NCBI GenBank assembly: GCA_024277605.1
Contig: JAJRUU010000229.1
Location: 1 to 9,415, forward strand
DNA: 9,415 nt
Direction: 5' to 3'
Origin: a bacterium
GTDB lineage: Bacteria; SZUA-182; SZUA-191; JAJRXT01
The translations under genes and the position numbers were made by a program. This document shows, piece after piece, positions 1 to 7,300 of the stretch (the first letter of the stretch is position 1; each line of letters opens with the position of its first letter). Under the pieces are notes generated by a model. The model made no database searches. It was not told the DNA's origin and saw only the letters and a program-made list of their open reading frames with translations.

Positions 1-99
1 ATTTTGAGCATCTCTTTATTCGAGAGACCTCATATTTATCAGCTACTTACGCAATGTGATTACCAAAAAACTGAAACATCTGGTTGTATCCAGTTGAAT

Positions 100-393
100 T
101 TATTCGATTATTAACCGGACAGTAGTGATAAATGATAGAAAATTAACAAAACCACGCTTAGCATTGTAACCGAACAATTTATCAACCCAAAGAATTATTA
201 CTGAGAATAGAGCATCAATAGTTACCTGAAAGAAGCACGGAGCTATATTCATTTCAGCTAGCCTGTCCTCCCTACGTTCATTTAATCTGTGGTAAAGCTT
301 AATATAACGGACCCACCTTCCAGCTTCAGATTTTAAATGCTCTCGATATTCTTCAAATTTTTTCTCGGCCTTTTCCATTCTCATCGCTATCAT
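100..393 (-). CDS. Truncated AbiU2/HEPN-like protein (fragment)
   Basis: This short reading frame of 97 residues resembles the N-terminal half of the HEPN_AbiU2 family (abortive-infection AbiU2-like proteins, usually about 170-200 residues). The matching part is a charged helical start, then an RWVRYIKLY segment, an RLAEMNIAPCFF segment, a hydrophobic helix (TIDALFSVIILWVDKLF) and an RGFVNFLSFI segment. The frame then stops at a TAA (100-102). The C-terminal half that normally carries the HEPN Arg/His residues is missing, and I could not see it in any frame of the 99 bases left of the stop. ATG codons at 393, 384 and 378 are all possible starts, and none has a strong ribosome-binding site. 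It lies 61 bp beyond the gltX stop, behind a 9-bp-stem hairpin. The family call is from memory of the family pattern, and the gene is probably a non-functional remnant. Confidence 0.5.
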   Translation of the reverse strand: MIAMRMEKAEKKFEEYREHLKSEAGRWVRYIKLYHRLNERREDRLAEMNIAPCFFQVTIDALFSVIILWVDKLFGYNAKRGFVNFLSFITTVRLIIE

Positions 394-417
394 ATTAACA
401 GTTGAGATTTCCAGATG

Positions 418-442
418 TTTCGGCTTGTCATTAAAGCCGAAA
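418..442 (-). terminator. Perfect 9-bp hairpin between gltX and the AbiU2-like fragment
   Basis: TTTCGGCTT (418-426) and AAGCCGAAA (434-442) form a perfect 9-bp stem with a 7-nt loop. It starts 12 bases beyond the gltX stop codon, where a transcription terminator is expected. Neither strand has a clear U-tract after the stem, so a classic intrinsic terminator is uncertain. A smaller GC-rich hairpin, GGGGC-TAC-GCCCC (451-463), overlaps the gltX stop codon. Confidence 0.45.
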
Positions 443-454
443 CAGATAAAGGGG

Positions 455-1852
455 CTACGCCCCTATATACTCGTAGGCAGCGTTTATACGTTCCAGCACT
501 TTAGCTTTCCCCAGTACTACCATTAATTCAAATATTCCCGGGCTTACGGTGCCGCCGGTTAGCGCTATCCGCATGGGTTGGGCGATATGCTTTAATTTAA
601 GTTCATGTTCTGCCATGACTTCCTCAAAAGCTGCTTGTATGGATTGTTCATCAAAAGAGGGTAGGGCGGCTAGTTTTTCTCTTAGTAGTTCAAATGCCCC
701 TTTTTTATCCTGTGTCAAAAACTTATTCGCCGCTTTCGGGTCATATTCAATTTTTTCTTTTAGATAAAACTCAGCCCCTTTGGACATCTCATCCAGCGTC
801 CGGCTGCGGGTTTGCAGGGTTTTCACCATTTCAGCCAGCCACTTTATATCATCGACTGTATACCCCGTGTTTTCCAAAAAGGGAATAAGTAGCGGCGCCA
901 GCTTTGTCGCCGGTTAGGTGTTTATATAATGCGCATTTAACCATTGCAGTTTTTGTTCATCGAAGATAGCGGCGGCTTTATTTACTTTATCCAGGCTGAA
1001 TTTCTGGATTAAATCCTCAATTGAAAAAATTTCCTCATCCCCACACGACCAGCCCAGGCGCACCAGGTAATTAACCATGGCCTGCGGCAGATAACCCGCA
1101 TCCCGGTAAGCGGTGACGGAGGTTGCTCCGTGGCGCTTGCTAAGCCGGGCCTTATCCGGCCCCAGGATGAGCGGCACATGACCGAATTGGGGCGGGGTAT
1201 ACCCCATTGCCTGATACAGCAATATCTGACGCGGGGTGTTGTTTAAATGATCGTCCCCCCGAATGATATGGGTAATCTCTAATGTGGCGTCATCCACCAC
1301 CACTGCCAGGTTGTAGGTGGGCGTGCCGTCGCTACGGCGGATTATGAGATCGTCAAGCTCAGCGTTATCAAATATCACCTGCCCTTTGATCAGGTCATTT
1401 ACCACCGTCTGCCCGCTCTGATGCGCTTTGAATCTAATGGTCGCCGGTCCGGATTTTGGTGCGCTAAGCTCTCTGCAGCGTCCGTCATATTTGGGCTTTC
1501 GGCCTTCTTGCATGGCTTTTGAGCGCATCTGTTCCAGCTCCTCCCGGGTGCAGTAGCAGGGGTAGGCTTTGCCCGCGCTTATCAGCTTTTCTATATGCTC
1601 ATTATGTAGCGTGCGCCGCTTTGTCTGGTAATATGGTTCTTCATCCCAGTTTAATCCCAGCCATTTTAATGAATCAAATATTGCCTGAATAGATTCTTCT
1701 GTCGAACGGGCAATATCGGTATCCTCTATACGCAGGATAAAACTGCCCTTGCAGTGGCGGGCGTAGAGCCAGTTAAACAGGGCGGTGCGCGCTCCGCCGA
1801 TATGTAAATATCCAGTGGGGCTGGGGGCAAATCTAAGTCTGACAGGTTGCAT
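455..1852 (-). pseudogene. gltX: Glutamyl-tRNA synthetase interrupted by one in-frame TAA
   Basis: Class I aminoacyl-tRNA synthetase that charges tRNA-Glu (or tRNA-Gln in bacteria using the amidotransferase route) in the cytoplasm. With the start at 1852, the HIGH-type signature lies at residues 14-22 (GYLHIGGAR). The zinc-knuckle cysteines are at 99, 101 and 126, and the KMSKS-type loop ARLSKRHG is at 235-242. At codon 313 (914-916) there is a TAA. Beyond it the same frame continues PATKLAPLLIPFLENTGY and then the complete anticodon-binding domain to a TAG at 455-457. Restored length is 465 residues, normal for the family. In relatives the stop position is usually Leu (IRxLPAEELA pattern), so TTA to TAA would explain it. 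An AGGAG 5 bases upstream supports the 1852 start; a start at 1882 would add ten residues encoded by the adjacent repeat. If the stop is real, the gene makes only the catalytic part, or it is a dead second copy. Confidence 0.9.
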
Positions 1853-1857
1853 TTTTA

Positions 1858-1862
1858 CTCCT
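1858..1862 (-). promoter_or_regulatory. Ribosome-binding site that fixes the gltX start
   Basis: AGGAG on the minus strand lies 5 bases before the ATG at 1852. The family-conserved RLRFAPSPTG follows almost directly after that ATG. The alternative ATG at 1882 has no comparable site, and its extra residues are encoded partly by the neighbouring inverted-repeat element. Confidence 0.75.
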
Positions 1863-1870
1863 ATACTATT

Positions 1871-2096
1871 TAACCCGAACAACCCATGGAAAAGACCAAA
1901 ACCTTGAGGGAACCTTTTTGAAAAAAGTTTTCCTCAAACTCCTTTCAAAAACTTTTATCTCCCAGCCCTAAGGAAATAGAAGTCTTAGGAAGGGGGTTTG
2001 GGGGAGGGGACATAGTCCCCTTTAATTAAGGGGCTTCGCCCCCTTCAGAAGGGTTTCCCCCAAGGTTCTAATCTTTTCCATGGATTATTTGGGTTC
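1871..2096. repeat. MITE-like imperfect inverted-repeat element, about 226 bp
   Basis: The sequence at the left end (1871 to about 1918), centred on CCATGG 1884-1889, is repeated inverted at the right end (about 2048-2096), centred on CCATGG 2078-2083. The arms share AACCC, CCATGGAAAAGA and AACCTTG blocks, and most differences are transitions. The interior has no coding potential. It holds several stems: CCTAAG/CTTAGG (1967-1989), GGGGA/TCCCC (2006-2020), CCCCTT/AAGGGG (2017-2033) and GGGGC/GCCCC (2030-2042). It separates gltX from the Nudix gene, and its right arm includes the last Nudix codons. A non-autonomous mobile element is the simplest reading. A purely structural or regulatory RNA region is the alternative. 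No target-site duplication was evident. Confidence 0.6.
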
Positions 2097-2612
2097 ATAG
2101 TATGCTAGTAGTTCGCGGAGGCCGATTATTGTTTTGGCGTCTATAATTTTATTCTTGTTAAGCATGTCTTTTATTTCTGCGATTGTGTATTGTTCCAGTT
2201 GTATCCTTTCGTCGTACTCAAGTTTTTGGGCTGTTTTTTGTAGCTCGAAGGCCAGGTAGATATACGCTTTTTCATTAGCGAAGCCAACTGAAGAATAATA
2301 TTCGCAGGCTAAAATCATATTATCTGATATATAGCCGGTTTCCTCTTCCAGCTCTCGAATACCGCATGTCAGGGGGGATTCATTCGGTTCTAAACGTCCA
2401 GCGGGTAGTTCCAGTATTTCCCTTTCAATAGCGATTCTATACTGGCGCACTAAAATCACTTCATCGCCCAGTACCGGCACAATAACCACGCCGCCGGAAT
2501 GCTGAATCACCTCTCTATAAGCCAAATCCCCATTATCTAATTCCACTTCTCCGGCGGAGAGGGTGATTATAGGGCCTTTATGTATTATTTTTTTGCTGTG
2601 CCATTTTTCCAT
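2085..2612 (-). CDS. Nudix hydrolase, ADP-ribose pyrophosphatase type
   Basis: Cytoplasmic hydrolase predicted to cleave ADP-ribose or a related nucleoside-diphosphate sugar. The 175-residue protein has a complete Nudix box at residues 72-94. It has G72, E78, then R86-E87, E90-E91 and G93, matching GX5EX7REUXEEXGU, so the metal-binding glutamates are present. The upstream GGVVIVPVLGDEVILVRQYR strand and ELPAGRLEPNE segment are typical of the ADP-ribose pyrophosphatase branch. The length is normal and the frame is intact. The start ATG (2610-2612) lies 17 bp after the isomerase-like gene's stop, with a weak AAGGA about 14 bases upstream, so translation may rely on coupling to that gene. The final four residues are encoded within the right arm of the adjacent inverted repeat. 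The exact substrate cannot be told from sequence. Confidence 0.88.
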   Translation of the reverse strand: MEKWHSKKIIHKGPIITLSAGEVELDNGDLAYREVIQHSGGVVIVPVLGDEVILVRQYRIAIEREILELPAGRLEPNESPLTCGIRELEEETGYISDNMILACEYYSSVGFANEKAYIYLAFELQKTAQKLEYDERIQLEQYTIAEIKDMLNKNKIIDAKTIIGLRELLAYYEPK

Positions 2613-2629
2613 TTAAATTATCCATGTCC

Positions 2630-3424
2630 TTAGGTGGTTGTTTCTAAATAGTTCCCAATTCGCTCAAGACTTAAAGAAACATGCGCTTCCTGGTGGTTTT
2701 CTATAACCAAAGCAGGCCGTAAATTCCGCATTTTCAACTGGGCAAATACGGCTGGTAGATCTATGTTGCCTTCGCCCAAAGGCAGGTGTTCATCCCGTTC
2801 GCCGTGATTATCATGCAAGTGAATTTCGCTTATATACTTACCCATTAAGTTAAACCAATCCTCAAGCGGATAATCGGCGAATAGATTATAATGTCCCACA
2901 TCAAAGCAATGAGTGAGCCGGGGTGAGTTGATGGTTTACAGTAGCTTAGCTAAAAGCAGAGGGTCTTTTTCAAAAATATTTTCAAGCGCCAGCGTAAGTC
3001 CGTATTTTTCTGCATCTTCTAACACCGTGTTCCAGGTAGCCAGGCTGTTTCTAAACCAGATTTCCCGGTTATCCCCGTAGCGTAAATCATCATAACCAGG
3101 GTGAAACACCACCACTTTAGGCGCAAATTGGCCGGCAATATGTACAAGGCTCTTGTAGCGCTGGATACTCACCTGGCGAATATTTTTATCCACCGCACCG
3201 GGAGAGAGATCCATAAACGGGCCGTGGAAGGTGCAGCACAGGGAATTATCTTTTAATTCATCTGATACTTTCGCTAACAGGGAAGCATCAGGAGCATCCA
3301 GAAAATCGGCGTTAAAATATATCTCTGGATTTATCTTACGCTGGATAACCTGCTTAAGCCTCTCAGCCAGTACAGCAAATGGCAGATGCACATATATTCG
3401 AGGGGAGATAGGTACTTTAGACAT
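2630..3424 (-). pseudogene. Sugar-phosphate isomerase/epimerase-like TIM barrel, interrupted by one TAA
   Basis: Member of the xylose isomerase-like TIM-barrel / AP-endonuclease-2 superfamily. These enzymes use a divalent metal to isomerise sugars or, in some branches, to cut DNA; the substrate here is unknown. Seen in order are TFHGPFMDLSPG, VVVFHPGYDDL and LALENIFE (metal Glu), then a TAA at codon 163 (2936-2938). The same frame resumes with TINSPRLTHCFDVGHYNLF (metal Asp), EIHLHDNHGERDEHLPLGEG (metal His) and ALVIENHQ (metal Glu). Restored length is 264 residues, typical of the family. The stop is one substitution from GAA or CAA, either of which suits this loop. The start at 3424 (MSKVPISPRIYVH) is chosen because homology begins there; ATGs at 3463 and 3562 would add a non-family extension. 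Each half alone lacks part of the metal site, so neither should be active. Confidence 0.8.
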
Positions 3425-3460
3425 TTGCCAAATAATAGCACAATATGATAGACTATACAA
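3401..3460 (-). promoter_or_regulatory. Possible leaderless promoter for the isomerase-like gene
   Basis: On the minus strand, TTGTAT, a 17-base spacer and TATTAT lie just before the ATG at 3424, with only seven bases between the -10-like box and the start codon. No Shine-Dalgarno sequence is visible before that ATG. A start of transcription at or near the ATG, giving a leaderless message, would fit both facts. The -35 box matches consensus poorly. Confidence 0.25.
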
Positions 3461-3466
3461 CATGAT

Positions 3467-3498
3467 TGCACCCTGGAGTGCACTGAAATGCTTTTCAG
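3467..3498. promoter_or_regulatory. Two adjacent palindromes in the divergent intergenic region
   Basis: TGCAC-CCTGGA-GTGCA (3467-3482) is followed without a gap by CTGAAA-TGCT-TTTCAG (3483-3498). They sit between the divergently transcribed isomerase-like gene and the PyrK-like/cytochrome pair, and end 21 bases before the PyrK-like ribosome-binding site. They could be operators for a dimeric regulator or a leader hairpin. No regulator gene is present in the window. Confidence 0.35.
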
Positions 3499-3518
3499 GT
3501 TTAAGTAAACCGCAGCAT

Positions 3519-3526
3519 AAGGGAGA
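3519..3526 (+). promoter_or_regulatory. Ribosome-binding site that fixes the PyrK-like start
   Basis: AAGGGAGA ends 10 bases before the ATG at 3537. The conserved PyrK N-terminus (ATILANNELSPGYYRL) begins immediately after that codon. The frame stays open back to 3231, but that stretch is antisense to the isomerase-like gene and has no family similarity. Confidence 0.65.
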
Positions 3527-3536
3527 TTGTTGGTAT

Positions 3537-4307
3537 ATGCAGGCTACTATTTTAGCGAACAACGAGTTGTCTCCGGGTTATTATAGGTTGATATTGCAGT
3601 GCCCGGCACTTGCCCAAAGCGTGAAACCGGGGCAATTTATAATGCTTAAAGTGAGCGATGCCTGTGATCCGCTGTTGCGCCGTCCATTCAGCGTACACCG
3701 GGTAGATGATGATCAGGTACAGATTTTATATCAGGTGGTGGGTAAGGGTACTCAGCTGATGTCGCATATGCGGCCGGGTGAGAGCTTGGACGTGCTGGGC
3801 CCCCTGGGGAGTGGTTTCGAGCTTAAAAATGGTATTAAACAAGCTATGCTTGTAGGCGGCGGGGTAGGGGTGGCGCCGCTTTTATTTTGGGCGCAGGATT
3901 TGCTGCGGCATGGGGTTGAAATTTTGCTGTTCGTTGGGGGAAAAAGCAAGACTGACCTCCTGGCGCTGGAGGATTTTAAGCAGTTGGGGGTTCGCTTATA
4001 TTTAGCTACCGAAGATGGCACTGCCGGGTATAGCGGGAGAGTAACCGACATAGTTGCGGATTATCTGGCGAGCGGGGAGGCCACTGCGGTGGCGGCTGTG
4101 TTTGCCTGTGGGCCCAAGGCCATGCTAGCCAAAGTTGCCGGATTGGCTAAGCAACACGAGCTTCCCTGCCAGCTTTCTCTGGATGTGGTTATGGCATGCG
4201 GCGTGGGAGCCTGTATGGGGTGTGTTGTTAAAACCAGCCAAGCTGAGGATTACATCCGGGTCTGTAAAGAGGGACCTGTCTTTGAATCATCGAGGATAGC
4301 CTGGTAA
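3537..4307 (+). CDS. pyrK: PyrK-type FAD/2Fe-2S electron-transfer subunit
   Basis: Cytoplasmic flavoprotein of the ferredoxin-NADP reductase superfamily. PyrK normally passes electrons between NAD(H) and the dihydroorotate dehydrogenase PyrD; related subunits serve other redox complexes. The 256-residue protein has a normal family length. It shows the FAD-binding RRPFSV motif (48-53), GKGTQLM (69-75), the nucleotide-binding VGGGVGVAPL (106-115), ACGPKAM (190-196), and 2Fe-2S cysteines at 221, 226, 229 and 243 in the PyrK arrangement CGVGACMGC...VCKEGPVF. All expected cofactor residues are present. Its TAA overlaps the ATG of the 35-heme cytochrome gene by one base, and no pyrD or carA/carB is in the window. 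The assignment to the PyrK family is firm. Whether it serves pyrimidine synthesis or an electron-export pathway cannot be decided from sequence, so the symbol describes the family, not a proven role. Confidence 0.88.
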   Translation: MQATILANNELSPGYYRLILQCPALAQSVKPGQFIMLKVSDACDPLLRRPFSVHRVDDDQVQILYQVVGKGTQLMSHMRPGESLDVLGPLGSGFELKNGIKQAMLVGGGVGVAPLLFWAQDLLRHGVEILLFVGGKSKTDLLALEDFKQLGVRLYLATEDGTAGYSGRVTDIVADYLASGEATAVAAVFACGPKAMLAKVAGLAKQHELPCQLSLDVVMACGVGACMGCVVKTSQAEDYIRVCKEGPVFESSRIAW

Positions 4308-7300
4308 TGAAGGAATACATGAACAGCCGGAGGATGTTTTCTCTCACTCTGCATCTTGTCCTAAGCGTCGGCCTTTTTTCTATCTGTAATTTTTTAACGA
4401 AAGCAGTTGCCGCAGAAGTCGAGACTATTTGTTACACTTGCCATGTGGAGACGTTTCTTTCCGGTGGTTATCGAACCTGCAGCGTGTGGGTTCAAAATGG
4501 TCATCCGGTATATGTTGTACCCTCCAACAAAGTTAAGGTTCCCGCTGAATTCCCTTTAAACGAAAAGGGACAGATATTTTGTGGTACCTGCCATACCGCC
4601 GGTATTATCGATAGGGATGCTACAGAGCGTAACCCTCATATATACAGCCGCAAGGTGTTTCTGCGTTATGAGAATGTGAATTCCTCCTTTTGTAAGCAAT
4701 GTCATATCCAAATGGGGGGTGAAGAACGAGTGCCGGTTGTTGTTAAGGGGCAGGATTTTGAACTTCTTCATGAGGAGACTACTGCCGGGGAAAAACAGAA
4801 AAAAACAGAAAAAACCTTCAATCATCCGGTAGGTATTACTACCAAACGTATACCTAAAATGATTATCGAACATGGGGGAAATACCGGCACCAATAAGAAT
4901 ATGCTGATTTGTGAAACCTGTCACAAAGTGCATCGTGCCGGCGGTGAAAAACTGCTGGTGTTGAATAACAGCAATTCAGAACTCTGCGGTATTTGCCATC
5001 CCGCTATGTGGGCCGGTGATCGCCAGGGCGCCAGTGGCAAGGGTACCCACCCGGTAAACATCCTGCCCAGTACCTCTGTGATTTCCAGGGAAGTCGTTGC
5101 CCTTGGCGGTAAGGTTGAAGAGCGGGGAAAGATGATTTGTCTGACCTGCCATAAAACGCATAATGCCCCGGTGGAGAAAGGTCTTTTGGTAATAGACAAT
5201 GCGCAGGACGCCTTCTGTATATATTGCCATTCCACAGAAGAGAATGCAATTAAGAACACCAAGCACGACTTACGATTCAGTGCGCCCGCTGAGAAAAACC
5301 TTTTAAACCAAACAGCCGCAAAATCTGGTATCTGTAGTCCCTGCCATCTGGTACATAATGGCGCCGGGGCTAAGATGTGGGCTAAAAAAATAGTCGATCA
5401 TAACACAGATGCCATCTCACAACTTTGCGAAAGCTGCCATTCGCTGTTTAACTGTGCTCAAAATAAGCAGGTCGGCGAATATTCCCACCCGCTGAATGTT
5501 GAGTTGCAAAGGACTGGTGATACGCAAACCAGCTTGCCGCTTTTCACCCAAAACGGGATCAAGTCCGGAATTGGAATAGTCACCTGTGCCACCTGTCATG
5601 ACGCTCACCGCTGGAACCAAAAATCTGAATCTAAAGCAAACGCCATTACCATGGAAGGTAATCATAGCAACAGTTTCCTGCGCCAACCAAACGTAAACTC
5701 ATCGCTTTGTTATGAATGCCATGCGGAGAAGAGGCTTATCCGCCGGACGAAGCACGACCCCCAGCTTAGCCTGCCTGATGAAACGACCGCTGATAGTGGT
5801 GGTCTCTGCGGTAAGTGCCACTCCGTGCATAATGCCAATTTTTATATGCTGTGGAATCAGGATGTTGGGGAGGGGGATGATAATGTAAGCAAAATTTGTA
5901 ACAGTTGTCATGCTGCAGGGAAGATGGCCAAAGAAAAACTGCTGGATGGCTACAATCACCCGCTGAATGTAAATATTTTCAAGCTTGGGCGTTATGTAGA
6001 TACCCCGCTGCCGCTATTTGACAACTTTATGGTGCGAAGTGTACGGGGAAATATATTGTGTAATACCTGTCATGATACGCATCGTTGGGATCCAAACGTC
6101 AGCCGTATTACGGATTTTACCAAAGCTACCGCCACCGCCAAAAATAGTTTTTTGCGGATAGCGGCTAATTCAGCCGCAGCATCACTGTGCGATAGTTGCC
6201 ATAATGACATGCGCTTTATCAAATCCAGTGAGCACGATTTGTCGGTGAGCGCTCCAGATGCCAAGAATCTTCAGGGTAAAACCACCGCTCAAAGCGGTGT
6301 TTGTGGAGCTTGTCACGCCAGTCATCGCGGTTCGAACGCATTTTTGCTCTGGAATAGAAAGGAAGGCCCTGGCGAGGATAAGCTGACCAGGTTTTGTAAT
6401 AGCTGCCATACAGACGGCGAAATTGCCCAAAACAAGCAAGTAGGCGCCAAATCACACCCCTTGAACATCCCGATGCCGGACGCACAACGCCCCAGGCACT
6501 TGCCTCTGTTCGGGGAAGATCTAAGAATCAGCCCCCGGGGCAGGATCTCCTGTTCAACTTGTCACAATACTCATCGCCGGAATCCTGACCAGGCGGCTGA
6601 TGCTCCCGGGGAAAACCAAGAGGGTGATGATAGTAACAGCTTTTTACGCATATCAAGTGATAAAGGGTACTTGTTGTGCATTGACTGCCATCAGGACAAG
6701 GAACTGGTCGAGGGTACCAAGCACGATCTGTCGGTCAGTGCGCCTGCGGCAAAAAATGTTCTGGGGCAAAACACAAAACAAGCCGGATTATGCGGTACAT
6801 GTCATCTTGCGCATAATTCAAACATCACTCAACAACTCTGGGCACGTGATCTGGGGCCGGGTGAGGATATAATAAGCCGCCTCTGTAGTAGCTGTCACAG
6901 TAGGGGTCGTTGTGCTCAAAACAAGCTCATAGGCCCCAACTCGCATCCCATAAATGTTCCTATTTTGTCAGCCGATGGGGATACGGATTTTCCCTTGTTT
7001 ACCCCGGAGGGTAAACGGGATAAGCAAAATGGCCGAGTGTTTTGCAGTACTTGCCATGATCCGCATAAATGGGATCCAACGTTGCGCGCCAGAGGAAATG
7101 GTGCATTAGAAGAAGGTACTTCACAAAACAGCTTTTTACGGCTTCCCAATATGCCTGAGCCATTTTTGTGCGGCAACTGTCACCAGAACCAGCTTGCTGT
7201 CCAAAATTCGCCGCATGATTTAGCTGTTTCGGCGCCACAGGTGAAAAATATAATCGGTCAGACCGTGGCCGAAACCGGAGTATGTAGCGCTTGCCATCTT

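Noticed and set aside
418..463. A tRNA or small RNA gene after gltX
   Set aside because: The structure consists of two simple hairpins without a cloverleaf, a CCA-type end or conserved tRNA positions.
1853..1882. Longer gltX start at 1882
   Set aside because: The extra ten residues are not family sequence, overlap the inverted-repeat arm, and lack a ribosome-binding site, while AGGAG precedes the ATG at 1852.
914..2938. The two in-frame TAA codons as reassigned sense codons or programmed recoding
   Set aside because: The Nudix, PyrK-like, cytochrome and isomerase genes all end with TAA at the expected family C-terminus, so TAA works as a stop here. Selenocysteine and pyrrolysine use TGA and TAG, not TAA.
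3231..3536. N-terminal extension of the PyrK-like protein back to 3231
   Set aside because: This stretch is antisense to the conserved isomerase-like gene through 3424, has no PyrK similarity, and a good ribosome-binding site supports 3537.
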